From the NCBI GenBank assembly GCA_937934135.1, contig CALHAW010000010.1, forward strand, positions 1 through 39,560: a stretch of 39,560 bases of DNA, in the 5' to 3' direction. The position numbers were made by a program, and so were the translations under genes. This document shows positions 23,610 through 31,341 of the stretch, piece by piece (the first letter of the stretch is position 1; each line of letters opens with the position of its first letter). The notes beneath the pieces are model-generated. The model saw only the letters and a program-made list of their open reading frames with translations, made no database searches and had not been told where the DNA came from. The DNA comes from an uncultured Alphaproteobacteria bacterium (GTDB lineage Bacteria > Pseudomonadota > Alphaproteobacteria > Micavibrionales > Micavibrionaceae).

Positions 23610-25258
23610 AATCTATAGCCTCTTAAACTTCCGCCAGAAGATGAACTTCCAGCCGTGGCGATACCACCGCCGCCATTATTGGCACCCTTGGAATAATGAA
23701 CCGCATTCTGCCAAAGCATATCCAGACAGTCTGGCCCGTCATCATATGGCGCATTTGGCCACTGCTGAAGCTGTTCAATCATTGTCGTTTGGGTTGAATT
23801 AAATCGAATAAGGCCAGCCGCCGTTGGTGGTTGCAATCGTTCAATCCGCAAATCTTTATCAGCGTGTGGAATGATTGGAAGCGCTGGAAGCGCAACACCT
23901 GCTTTGATGGCTTCCTTCATTAAACTGGTGCGCAAGAACTCTTGAAATTGAACAGCTTCAACAAACCATAAATGACACTTATATTCTTTTTGCAAAGCAA
24001 TGGTGTCAGCAATAATGATGTCTGGAAGACGGCGGCGGATTGATGCAACCAACAAATCCATCACACCCGTCACTGGGTCCAGGCCACCAATCAAGATTGC
24101 GGACGGGTCACGGCCATGACCTTTTTTACCAAGGGACGGGTCAATGGCTCCAAAGTGAAGCAACTTAGGTTTTGTCTGCTTCCAATATGTAAGTGACCCA
24201 AACGGGTTGCCGTCTGCAATAGGACTGTTCTGATATTCTGTGGCAAAACTTGAATGGCTACCTGCCCGCTTTGTCATCAAGAATAAAAGAGGCTGAACAG
24301 ATGGCCAGTTGATGACGGCACCCTTGTCCATTTCTTTTTTGTTCTTCAGATAAAAACGCTCTGCAATAGTCGGCCCGTCATTGTGGTAAACCTCTTCAAA
24401 CTTGTCCCACATATCCATGTTGTCTGGGAATACAATGATGGCTGGGAATTGGGTTGTGTTCCAGGCGGGTGACCTGGACTTGCGGGCAAGCACCGCATCA
24501 AAGTGAAGAATGGTGCCCACATAAAGCGCATCCATTGAACCATCAGGCGGGCCAACTTCAAGCGCGGCTCTATCAAGCCAATTTTCCAACTTGTCACGCT
24601 GTTCTGGTGACCTAACAGTTTCATCATTTTCAAGATCATCAAAAATAAACAAATCTGGACGGTGCGGACCATGACGCAAGCCCCTAACTTTTTGACCAGA
24701 CCCAACGCCCTTCAATCGAATGTTGTTGCGGGTAATGATTTCGCCTTCACGCCACACACGGCCTTCACCACACGCTTCTGGGAAATCATTCTGCAATCGT
24801 GGGTTGGATGTTAATTCCGCCTTGATGGCTTCAACAAGCAACACCACTTGCGAATAAACATCTGAAGCAATAAGGGGGAAATTCTTTATTTCACAAACAA
24901 GGCAATAGATCACAAAGCCCAATGAAATATGCGTGGATTTTGAAGAACCACGGTGAGCAACAAAAAGTTCACGGCACCCTTTTGAATTGGCAATAATTTT
25001 AGGAACTTTCTTGAAGACATCTTCATGGAAAAGGCTTGCTTCACCTTTCACATAATGCGGCAAATAGGTTTCCACAAAATAACGATAGCCATTCTTTGGG
25101 TCACGAACTTTCTTGCGGCGTTCTTCACGCGCTTTTGGGTCAGATGGGAAGGCTTCAACATTCAATTCAATCCAGCGGTCTAGTTCAAACGCATAGCCTG
25201 CGATTGCATCCGTGAATTTCTTGACTGATGTTGCCGATTGAAGTTTTGGCCGTTTCAT
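23606..25258 (-). CDS. Terminase large subunit (Mu gp28-like)
   Basis: Codes for 550 residues. The ATPase P-loop is the variant LFVAHRGSSKST (98-109), the Walker B is PDLFIFDDLEND (about 200), and the C-terminal nuclease region starts at FGAIDPSLGKKGHGRDPSA with a later DLLVASIRRRLPDIIIADTIAL. It cuts phage DNA out of replicated Mu-type insertions and pumps it into the prohead. It overlaps genes on both sides by 4 bases. Confidence 0.93.
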   Translation of the reverse strand: MKRPKLQSATSVKKFTDAIAGYAFELDRWIELNVEAFPSDPKAREERRKKVRDPKNGYRYFVETYLPHYVKGEASLFHEDVFKKVPKIIANSKGCRELFVAHRGSSKSTHISLGFVIYCLVCEIKNFPLIASDVYSQVVLLVEAIKAELTSNPRLQNDFPEACGEGRVWREGEIITRNNIRLKGVGSGQKVRGLRHGPHRPDLFIFDDLENDETVRSPEQRDKLENWLDRAALEVGPPDGSMDALYVGTILHFDAVLARKSRSPAWNTTQFPAIIVFPDNMDMWDKFEEVYHNDGPTIAERFYLKNKKEMDKGAVINWPSVQPLLFLMTKRAGSHSSFATEYQNSPIADGNPFGSLTYWKQTKPKLLHFGAIDPSLGKKGHGRDPSAILIGGLDPVTGVMDLLVASIRRRLPDIIIADTIALQKEYKCHLWFVEAVQFQEFLRTSLMKEAIKAGVALPALPIIPHADKDLRIERLQPPTAAGLIRFNSTQTTMIEQLQQWPNAPYDDGPDCLDMLWQNAVHYSKGANNGGGGIATAGSSSSGGSLRGYRL

Positions 25259-25755
25259 CCGTAAGCCTCAACTAAGCGTTCACCGAACGGTTCAATAATT
25301 TCAAGAATAACATCTGCATGTTGTGGAAAGTTTTCACGAACAAATTCAAGCTGGCGGCGCAACACGTCTTGCGCAACACCTAGTTCAGAAATCTTTGGTG
25401 CAAGCTTGCCAGCGGATGCCGTCATCTTGTTCATGGCATCTGCAAGGGATGTGATTTGGCTGACACGTTTTTCCAAAGGCTGGTCTTTACCATCCTTCAA
25501 TTCTTCAATCATGTGCTGGGCCATAATCATGAATTCTTCAACTACATTGATGATGACCGCATCAAGACCTTCACCAGCAATTGTGTGAGCGGCCCGCGCA
25601 GTGTCCCAATTATCACCAACGCTTTCAGCTTTCTTTTTCCAGCGACGAATGGTTCCAGCAGAAACACCACAAGACAAGGCAATCATCACCATTGTCTTGC
25701 GCTTGTAGATATATTCAGAACGCGCTTTGCGTTTGATGTCGGTTTCTATGGCCAC
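25255..25755 (-). CDS. DUF1804 protein (Mu gp27-like, small terminase position)
   Basis: Codes for 166 residues. The N-terminal helix-turn-helix (IKRKARSEYIYKRKTMVMIALSCGVSAGTIRRWKKKAE) followed by GDNWDTARAAHTIAGEG is the DUF1804 pattern. The C-terminal half is helical (EKRVSQITSLADAMNKMTASAGKLAPKISELG). It probably recognises the phage packaging end. It overlaps the large subunit by 4 bases. Confidence 0.88.
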   Translation of the reverse strand: MAIETDIKRKARSEYIYKRKTMVMIALSCGVSAGTIRRWKKKAESVGDNWDTARAAHTIAGEGLDAVIINVVEEFMIMAQHMIEELKDGKDQPLEKRVSQITSLADAMNKMTASAGKLAPKISELGVAQDVLRRQLEFVRENFPQHADVILEIIEPFGERLVEAYG

Positions 25756-25766
25756 AATGGAACCCT

Positions 25767-26036
25767 TTAAAGTTTCGAAAATCGTTTATGATGAAAAAGA
25801 ACAATTCCAATAAACATAAGTAACAAGAAAAATTTGAATGTTGGCGATGTCCAAAACGTTGGCATATATTTAAAATGAAGAACTTCATCAGTTGCCAAAG
25901 TAAGTGCAAAACCTGCAATCCCGAACCGCATCAAAAAATTAGCAATAGTCATAAGACTGCCACCCGTTTGATGAATAATCCAAAGACAAATAATAATGAT
26001 TGCCCATGAAATTATTTGGTCCATAAAAATGATCAT
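25767..26036 (-). CDS. Small membrane protein in the lysis cluster
   Basis: Codes for 89 residues, mostly hydrophobic, with predicted membrane segments at about 7-22, 30-50 and 65-82. No family is recognised. It overlaps the holin candidate by 4 bases. It could be a second holin, an antiholin or an unrelated membrane protein. It is the last gene of the lysis block. Confidence 0.7.
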   Translation of the reverse strand: MIIFMDQIISWAIIIICLWIIHQTGGSLMTIANFLMRFGIAGFALTLATDEVLHFKYMPTFWTSPTFKFFLLLMFIGIVLFHHKRFSKL

Positions 26037-26344
26037 TTTTTTGCCTCACCAAGAATTTTGTTTTGAATTGCAGACATAATGGTTTCACCACCAAAAGCGC
26101 ACACATACCCAGCCGCCAGCCAGGCATAAACTTCCTTCTGAACATAACCACCCAGGAAGCCCGCAAGAATTGGTCCAATGAAGATTGCGGTCAAAACCCC
26201 AATTGCACCTTGACCCAATCGACGCTTCCAACGTTTTTCAGGCGCAACTAATGCTCTTGTAAAAGCACCAAACAAACCAGCCAAAATTAAAATCTTCAGA
26301 TTGGATGCGATGTCTTTCAAAATAGTTCCCACACTCTCGTCCAT
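26033..26344 (-). CDS. Holin candidate, three transmembrane segments
   Basis: Codes for 103 residues. Hydrophobic segments lie at about 17-34 (LKILILAGLFGAFTRALV), 45-68 (GAIGVLTAIFIGPILAGFLGGYV) and 74-92, with a basic loop KRWKRRLG between the first two and a charged C-terminus (GEAKK). Size, topology and place directly after the spanin genes fit a holin that permeabilises the inner membrane at lysis. The family name is uncertain. Confidence 0.72.
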   Translation of the reverse strand: MDESVGTILKDIASNLKILILAGLFGAFTRALVAPEKRWKRRLGQGAIGVLTAIFIGPILAGFLGGYVQKEVYAWLAAGYVCAFGGETIMSAIQNKILGEAKK

Positions 26345-26652
26345 TATTTGGCACCTTCACCAGTTTGGGTGGATTGTAATTTATTATAAAACTTAACCAC
26401 CCGCTGATGACGCAAACTGCAATCAATCAAAGCGACTTCATAACGCTTAATAACGGAAAGGGCGTTCTGGCCAGCCTTGTAACCAGGGGCAAGACAAACA
26501 CGCTTATCCGCCGCTGGGATATCAGGAAAAGCCGCCTTGTTAACAATAGGGGCAACAGGCAAATAAACGCTAGTTCCCTGACAAGATGCCAACGTCATCA
26601 TGGCTAAGAATAAAACGGTCATTTTTAGGACCAAGTTTTGCATCAAACGCAT
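26344..26652 (-). CDS. Outer-membrane spanin lipoprotein (Rz1-like)
   Basis: Codes for 102 residues. The N-terminus is a lipoprotein signal with lipobox LASC (Cys24), and a short Pro-containing segment (YLPVAPIV) follows. The first 83 bases overlap the end of the inner spanin gene in another frame, the classical Rz/Rz1 layout. It should be anchored in the outer membrane and join the inner spanin to fuse the membranes at lysis. AAAGG precedes the ATG. Confidence 0.82.
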   Translation of the reverse strand: MRLMQNLVLKMTVLFLAMMTLASCQGTSVYLPVAPIVNKAAFPDIPAADKRVCLAPGYKAGQNALSVIKRYEVALIDCSLRHQRVVKFYNKLQSTQTGEGAK

Positions 26653-26935
26653 CTGCTTTACCTTTCAAGGTTTTGATTGTTTCGGCATCAAGATCACTTT
26701 GAACTTGAGAAAGACGAAGGGCTTTATTGGCACCTTCAATTTGCTGGGAAAGGCGGTCACGGTCCGCCGCCAATTCTTCTTTGGCTTTTGTAAGCTCCCT
26801 AATTAGTGATTTTTGAGAACCAACAATACGGCCCTTTGTGTAACCAGTAACGAACACACCAAGAGCAACAGCAACCAGAATAATTGGCAAAGTGCCACCA
26901 CCCAAAAACGAACGGATTGCGGTTTTAATAATCAT
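26570..26935 (-). CDS. Inner-membrane spanin (Rz-like)
   Basis: Codes for 121 residues. A single transmembrane segment at about 15-33 (LPIILVAVALGVFVTGYTKG) is followed by a long charged coiled coil (SLIRELTKAKEELAADRDRLSQQIEGANKALRL in outline). That topology and the overlapping lipoprotein gene identify an i-spanin. It lies right after the amidase and overlaps its stop. Confidence 0.82.
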   Translation of the reverse strand: MIIKTAIRSFLGGGTLPIILVAVALGVFVTGYTKGRIVGSQKSLIRELTKAKEELAADRDRLSQQIEGANKALRLSQVQSDLDAETIKTLKGKADAFDAKLGPKNDRFILSHDDVGILSGN

Positions 26936-27969
26936 AACGTCTTCCCCGTGTTGTGGTCATTTGCCCGCGCACGACCTGCCTTGATTGATTGGAAGACAAC
27001 GAAGACACCAGCAACAAGCACCAGGCAACCGACCCATGGGCCAAGATTAGCAAGCGTTTCCTTGAATGGTGCAACGCCTTCAGTGATGCGGGACACGGTG
27101 CCTGATGTTTGTTCCAGAATAGAAAGTGCAGAACCACCCATTAGCGCGGTTCCTGTAATGCCCTGCGCAATTGAAGCCTGGGCAATACGTGAACCATCAC
27201 TAGCCAAACTAACAACGGTCTTTGATTTCCGTTCTTTGCCTAGTTCACGTTTTTCAGCGTCTTCCAAGGCTTCATATGTGCCACTGCCAACAATAGCATC
27301 TTCAATTAAATGATTGTCAGATTGGAAGGAAAGAACCGCGTCACGCGTCATTCTCCCAAAGTCACCATCAACAGCGCCAGAATGATAACCAAGCTCTTTT
27401 AGCTCTTGTTGCAACCAAACAACCATCGGGCCTTCAGAACCCATTCGCAAAGTCGCACGGTCTGGGAAACGCTTAACTTCAGGCGCTTCCAAGTCACCAA
27501 TCTTGTCATCCGCAACAAGACCAACCTTGCCACTTGACTTCACACCAAGACGGCCTTCGCTATCCAGTTTTAAAACAGCTTTATAGTCAAGCACGGGGCA
27601 TGACTTAGCTGACACTTCACAATGACCGTGGAAAGTCACCTTACCGCCATAAGCGGCATTAATCTGACAACAGATATCAATAAGAAATTTCTTTTGCGCA
27701 GATGTAAATTTGTTTTCCTTCAACCCATGAAGGCAAATGGCAATTGTGCCACGATTGTTTCCACCCTGCGCGGCGGGTGTCTTTTCAAGAGAACGCCCAT
27801 TTTCAGCAGAACCGCTTTTTTGACCAAAGATGTGATAGCCAACACCTGACCAGCCATTTTCCTTGTGCCACTTATCCATTGTGGCAACATTGTCATGTTG
27901 CGGATAATCACTAGCAGAACAGTGAATAAAAACTCTTGTTACGGGACGGTTTGGTTTTGTAAAATTCAT
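26932..27969 (-). CDS. Endolysin: amidase_2 with peptidoglycan-binding domain and C-terminal membrane segment
   Basis: Codes for 345 residues from the ATG at 27969 (AAAGG upstream). Residues 9-150 are an N-acetylmuramoyl-L-alanine amidase; zinc ligands are visible as His in VFIHCSA, His in VTFHGHCE and Cys in AKSCP. Residues about 175-240 are a PG_binding_1 repeat (LQQELKELGYHSGAVDGDFGRMTRDAVLSF in outline). Near the end, LGPWVGCLVLVAGVFVVFQS is a membrane helix followed by a basic tail. It cuts the peptide side chain from glycan. A C-terminal anchor is unusual for a phage lysin. Confidence 0.88.
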   Translation of the reverse strand: MNFTKPNRPVTRVFIHCSASDYPQHDNVATMDKWHKENGWSGVGYHIFGQKSGSAENGRSLEKTPAAQGGNNRGTIAICLHGLKENKFTSAQKKFLIDICCQINAAYGGKVTFHGHCEVSAKSCPVLDYKAVLKLDSEGRLGVKSSGKVGLVADDKIGDLEAPEVKRFPDRATLRMGSEGPMVVWLQQELKELGYHSGAVDGDFGRMTRDAVLSFQSDNHLIEDAIVGSGTYEALEDAEKRELGKERKSKTVVSLASDGSRIAQASIAQGITGTALMGGSALSILEQTSGTVSRITEGVAPFKETLANLGPWVGCLVLVAGVFVVFQSIKAGRARANDHNTGKTL

Positions 27970-27975
27970 CAACTT

Positions 27976-28022
27976 GACCTTTGGGCTTCAGATACAATCT
28001 GCAACCACTGTCAAACATTTGA
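27976..28022 (-). promoter_or_regulatory. Candidate Mor-dependent late promoter before the lysis genes
   Basis: Between the Mor terminator and the endolysin the minus strand has a TTGACA (28014..28009), but with no good -10 at 17 bases; only TGTATC-like sequence follows. A 12-base imperfect palindrome (TCAAATGTTTGA) overlaps it at 28011..28022. A promoter with a poor -10 and a dyad near -35 fits activator-dependent middle or late promoters of Mu-like phages. This is inference. Confidence 0.4.
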
Positions 28023-28034
28023 ACCTTAATAAGA

Positions 28035-28052
28035 GGCGGAACTAATTCCGCC
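28035..28052 (-). terminator. Repeated stem-loop terminator, copy 4
   Basis: Identical 18-base stem-loop to copies 1 and 2, located one base after the Mor stop codon and followed on the minus strand by TCTTATTAAG. It separates the early transcript from the lysis and late genes. Confidence 0.8.
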
Positions 28053-28053
28053 C

Positions 28054-28452
28054 TTATTCGGCAAACAAATCTAGTTGAGTTTTAGGCTTTCTTTCGCTAT
28101 TGGCCAGCTTGCGCACATAGCGTTGCGTGATGCCTAGCGTCTTTGCAATTTCCCAGCGTTTCAAACCAAGACCTTCAAGTCTTTTGACTTCGCCTTGCAT
28201 GTCTTTTTTGGCCATTGATATTGGCACAAGGATTGTGTCGTTTGGGCAGAACTCACATAACGCAATGGCGTGTTCTTCACCAAGCACCATCAACTTATGG
28301 TTAGGTGTCAGCTTGTGAGGGATGCGAAGTTCAACACCAGCGAAGTGGGCAACCAGTTTTTCAAGAATGGTAAGGCCAAGCACTTCAGCAATGTCTTGAA
28401 CGGAAGTGGGCAAGCTGGATATATCAACAAGTGGGTGGAATTTTTCAGCCAT
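28054..28452 (-). CDS. mor: Mor-family transcription activator
   Basis: Codes for 132 residues from the ATG at 28452 (GGAAG upstream); a TTG six codons earlier is less likely. SVQDIAEVLGLTILEKLVAHFAGVELRIPHKL is the Mor/C dimerisation region, and RLEGLGLKRWEIAKTLGITQRYVRKLANSE (about 92-121) is the helix-turn-helix. In Mu, Mor activates the middle promoter and C the late ones. Only this one family member is seen here, so it may serve both. It overlaps the 62-aa gene upstream by 8 bases and ends at a terminator. Confidence 0.9.
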   Translation of the reverse strand: MAEKFHPLVDISSLPTSVQDIAEVLGLTILEKLVAHFAGVELRIPHKLTPNHKLMVLGEEHAIALCEFCPNDTILVPISMAKKDMQGEVKRLEGLGLKRWEIAKTLGITQRYVRKLANSERKPKTQLDLFAE

Positions 28453-28633
28453 TGGACGCTTCCAATTCAAGGGCTGATGCCGTTAATTGCTTCATGCGGA
28501 CTTCCAATGCAATCCGCTTATGTGAATAACGTGGCAACGCATTAATCCGCGATTTCATAGCTTGACGCTGTTCTTCCAACCTGGAAGCCTCTTGCGTCAT
28601 CTGCCATGAAAAAAGCGGAAGGGCGTTGTTCAT
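28445..28633 (-). CDS. Hypothetical helical protein, 62 aa
   Basis: Nearly all helix: QEASRLEEQRQAMKSRINALPRYSHKRIALEVRMKQLTASALELE. Small proteins of this type commonly precede Mor in alphaproteobacterial Mu-like phages. It overlaps the genes on both sides (ATGA with the upstream stop, 8 bases with Mor). Function unknown. Confidence 0.7.
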   Translation of the reverse strand: MNNALPLFSWQMTQEASRLEEQRQAMKSRINALPRYSHKRIALEVRMKQLTASALELEASNG

Positions 28634-28893
28634 TTTTTAACGCCTTTTTTGTTTGACCAAGTTTCAAACTTCTTTGCAACAACACGGCCTGATTTTGGGG
28701 TTGGGACAACAGTGACCACGCGACCATTTGTTATGCGGTATCTGAAGCCATCAACCGTCACGGATTTTGCACCGCTTTCAATTGCAGTCTTGGTCTTCAG
28801 ATGAATGTTCTTGCGGACCTCTTCCATGTTCAAGCCTGCAACGTGTTCTAGGTAGCGCAGGACGGCATGGTCTGTGATTGGGTAGCGGTTCAT
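28630..28893 (-). CDS. Hypothetical small phage protein, 87 aa
   Basis: Begins with YPITDHAVLRYLEHVAGLNMEEVRKNI, then a two-stranded stretch VTVDGFRYRITNGRVVTVVP. The DHAVxRYLE opening followed by helices and strands resembles small BECR-type proteins such as DUF4258 (HAxxRxxxR), but this is a layout likeness only. Basic C-terminus. It is coupled to the next gene by ATGA. Confidence 0.7.
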   Translation of the reverse strand: MNRYPITDHAVLRYLEHVAGLNMEEVRKNIHLKTKTAIESGAKSVTVDGFRYRITNGRVVTVVPTPKSGRVVAKKFETWSNKKGVKK

Positions 28894-28907
28894 TACTATG
28901 TCGCTTT

Positions 28908-29180
28908 CTATAGGGCTTCAAAATCAGTTTCATGGTTGGTACTTTCAACAACACCATTCATATTAACCGCGTTCCCAAAATCAGTGACGCGAACCCTGCG
29001 CTTGTTCATGTAAAATTCAACCATTTCAAAACTGGCTAGCTTGGTCCAAGTGCCGCGCATTGCAGGCGCTTTCTCACCTGATGCAACCAGAACTTGATTG
29101 CGGTCAAAAACCCCATCACCGTTGCGATTTCGCAACCACAATAAAGCTGATATTTGGGCGTTTGTTGGTGTGTCTGACAT
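28908..29180 (-). CDS. Hypothetical protein with winged-helix-like layout
   Basis: Codes for 90 residues. TNAQISALLWLRNRNGDGVFDRNQVLVASGEKAP followed by RGTWTKLASFEMVEFYMNKRRVRVTDFG looks like a small winged helix (helix, helix, basic hairpin). No family is recognised. It lies among the minor early genes between GemA and Mor. Confidence 0.65.
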   Translation of the reverse strand: MSDTPTNAQISALLWLRNRNGDGVFDRNQVLVASGEKAPAMRGTWTKLASFEMVEFYMNKRRVRVTDFGNAVNMNGVVESTNHETDFEAL

Positions 29181-29181
29181 T

Positions 29182-29388
29182 TTAATTTTTCCTTTTTTTA
29201 GATGTAATAAATTCGCGTATGTCTTTTATATTTTCCTCACAAAACAAAAGTGTTTCACGGATGGCCATTGCATGGGTCACTAGCAATTCCTTTTCAGAAG
29301 GACGCAATTTCGAAGTGCCGCCAGACTTCACCTGACTGATGATCGCGTCCATTGAACGGGCTTGTGTTTGGATGGAAACTTTAGCCAT
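29182..29388 (-). CDS. Hypothetical protein, 68 aa
   Basis: Helical and basic, with no cysteine-based motif; SKLRPSEKELLVTHAMAIRETLLFCEENIKDIREF is the most distinctive stretch. Starts at the ATG overlapping the GemA stop. Function unknown. Confidence 0.65.
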   Translation of the reverse strand: MAKVSIQTQARSMDAIISQVKSGGTSKLRPSEKELLVTHAMAIRETLLFCEENIKDIREFITSKKRKN

Positions 29389-29780
29389 TACTTGCGTTTC
29401 TCCATTTTCTTCAATGCTTCAATCACTGGTGATGCCTGGCCGTAAGTCAGAAATTCTGGGTCAGACACTTCCGTCATGTTTTCGACAAACGCCCGCAACG
29501 CTCTTTTTGACCCACTCTTCACCACTTTCTTTTCAGCGCATGAACGCCACAAAGCATGAATAAGACGGACATAAGGCTTGTCTGATTTAGGTGTGAAAGT
29601 GCCTTTAGGTTTTGCTTGGAAACCTTTGTCTTTCATTCCAGCAACAACCTTGATGCGGTCGCCTTCACTCATAGCCCGCAAGCTATCTTTTCCAGTGACG
29701 TTTTTCAGGAAGGCACGATAGTCATCATCTTCCATGCCAAGGTCTTTTTTTGCGATGTTGATTAATGCAAACGTGTTCAT
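29388..29780 (-). CDS. gemA: GemA-like regulatory protein (DUF1018, Mu gp16)
   Basis: Codes for 130 residues. The N-terminus INIAKKDLGMEDDDYRAFLKNVTGKDSLRAMSE and the later YVRLIHALWRSCAEKKVVK are the GemA/DUF1018 signature. In Mu, GemA affects host gene expression and DNA supercoiling. It overlaps the methyltransferase-like gene by 4 bases. Confidence 0.9.
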   Translation of the reverse strand: MNTFALINIAKKDLGMEDDDYRAFLKNVTGKDSLRAMSEGDRIKVVAGMKDKGFQAKPKGTFTPKSDKPYVRLIHALWRSCAEKKVVKSGSKRALRAFVENMTEVSDPEFLTYGQASPVIEALKKMEKRK

Positions 29781-30406
29781 GCCGTCACTTCACTTTCTAA
29801 GGGCAAAAGGTCACCCCATTGATTGGCCATAGCTTCAGCTATTCCCGTAAAAAATCGTGAACGCTCTTTCCAACGATTTGGACCTGGTGCTTGTTTGTGA
29901 ACTCTGTTTTCACGACCATCCACAATGTTGGTTGGTTTAAGGTTTGGTAAGTTTTTTAACCAAAGACACGTCCGCTTTGTTTCGCCATGGCCGAATTGCC
30001 AAGGCTGAATGCTTTGCGCAAAATCTTCATAGCCTCTGATGCGTTGCTTTGCGTGTTTGTGCATCACTGGATTTTCAACCGCGACACGTTCAATGTCAGC
30101 ATTCCAAAAATCAGAAAATAGACTTGCACCCTCATCAAGATCAGCCCACATCTGTTCAAGTGTTTTGCCATTGGGCGGTTTTGACAACCACCGAACACCC
30201 GAATTGCAAAGACGGGTGCAAGGTGGATGCGCAACCATAAGCAAGTCCCAGCCGTCACCCAGATAGTCACGGGCATCACCCATGATGTGGCGGTTGCTTC
30301 CATCTTCGCTGGGTAATAGATCGCATGAAAAAGCATCATGACCTTTGGCCAAAAAAGCATTCCTGACAATCCCAGAATATTCACAAGCAACAAGTACACG
30401 GGCCAT
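29777..30406 (-). CDS. Cytosine C5-methyltransferase-like protein, short form
   Basis: Codes for 209 residues from the ATG at 30406, just after the MazG-like stop. It has a motif I-like opening (VLVACEYSGIVRNAFLAKGHDAFSCDL), the catalytic PPC (61-63, in VAHPPCTRLCNSG) and ENP (111-113, in VAVENPV). Motifs VIII-X and a target recognition domain are not visible, and it is much shorter than typical C5 enzymes. Such short forms recur in phages; activity is uncertain. It could modify phage DNA early in growth. Confidence 0.78.
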   Translation of the reverse strand: MARVLVACEYSGIVRNAFLAKGHDAFSCDLLPSEDGSNRHIMGDARDYLGDGWDLLMVAHPPCTRLCNSGVRWLSKPPNGKTLEQMWADLDEGASLFSDFWNADIERVAVENPVMHKHAKQRIRGYEDFAQSIQPWQFGHGETKRTCLWLKNLPNLKPTNIVDGRENRVHKQAPGPNRWKERSRFFTGIAEAMANQWGDLLPLESEVTA

Positions 30407-30410
30407 TAGA

Positions 30411-30782
30411 TTAATACCTCTTGCCGTGGGCTTCTGAACGTTCAGACCGCTTATGGTCAGCGCGGGTTTTGTTAAATTCAAACTTGTCTTCAATTGCGCC
30501 TGCAATATCCAATTTCAAAGCACCACCCAAATCCAGAATTCGAATGACAGCATCCGCCAATTCAACTTCAATCATTTTCCTGTTTGGGATTTTGTCATCC
30601 ATAAGGTTTTTGCGGTGACCTTCCATGGCTTCACTGATTTCACTATGAATAAGACAAAGCTTTTCAGGGACACGCGCATTGACATCAGGCGTGTCATCCC
30701 ACCACCCAACATTCACATTATGGCAATGAAGGGTAGTTTGTATTTGGCGCAGGCCATTTATTGATTGGTTAGTTAAGAACAT
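30411..30782 (-). CDS. MazG-like nucleotide pyrophosphohydrolase
   Basis: Codes for 123 residues. The all-alpha NTP pyrophosphatase metal motif is visible as E48-x2-E51 (LIHSEISEAMEG) and E74-x2-D77 (MIEVELADAVIRILD). It would hydrolyse a nucleoside triphosphate to the monophosphate and pyrophosphate, either cleaning the pool or countering ppGpp-type signals. An AAACAGGAAAA leader precedes the ATG. Confidence 0.87.
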   Translation of the reverse strand: MFLTNQSINGLRQIQTTLHCHNVNVGWWDDTPDVNARVPEKLCLIHSEISEAMEGHRKNLMDDKIPNRKMIEVELADAVIRILDLGGALKLDIAGAIEDKFEFNKTRADHKRSERSEAHGKRY

Positions 30783-30819
30783 GATGTTTTCCTGTTTGGT
30801 TGTGAGTGATATTTAGGTT

Positions 30820-31341
30820 TTAGTCTTCACCACAACCGCGCCCAACCTGGGTGCTGTTTCCTGTTTCATCAAAGCTTGTGAAAATCTTCCAATGCCGCCA
30901 ACCTTGCGGGCAATGGAAACCCCAATCGCGAATGCGTGGGCCAGTGATAAACAAAGTTTGGCAAGTGCTTTTGTCGCGCACTTCAAGACGGTGTGCTGAC
31001 TTTGCGCCACGACAAACAAGATTGCCTTGCTTCAGATACCTATTTGTTTTAGGGCGCTGGCCAATTGGAATAGAACCAAACCCTTTGGCGGGCATAACTT
31101 CCAACATGCCACCATCAAGGATAAAGCTGATATTCCACCATGGATGGTCATGAAGCGCACGGTCATCATCAGACCTTAAAATTCTATGCAAATAGATATT
31201 AAAGAACTTGTTGCGTGGGATAATATACCAACGCAAAAGGTAAGGGTTTTCAGCGTCACCAATTTGCAAGTTTGGTGGCGTGGTGATGCGTTTTGCTGTT
31301 GCCTTTTTTAGCAGGCTGGCAAGCCATTTAATTCTAATCAT
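30820..31341 (-). CDS. Cupin-like phage protein
   Basis: Codes for 173 residues. RALHDHPWWNISFILDGGMLEVMP (about 62-85) followed by RGAKSAHRLEVRD gives the HxH and later H of a cupin barrel, and WRHWKIF lies near the end. Such proteins are frequent in phage early regions with no proven function. It overlaps the zinc-finger gene stop. Confidence 0.75.
   Translation of the reverse strand: MIRIKWLASLLKKATAKRITTPPNLQIGDAENPYLLRWYIIPRNKFFNIYLHRILRSDDDRALHDHPWWNISFILDGGMLEVMPAKGFGSIPIGQRPKTNRYLKQGNLVCRGAKSAHRLEVRDKSTCQTLFITGPRIRDWGFHCPQGWRHWKIFTSFDETGNSTQVGRGCGED

Noticed and set aside
27622-27849. Plus-strand frames opposite the endolysin and other genes
   Set aside because: Shadow frames of well-supported minus-strand genes, with biased low-information composition and no start signals.
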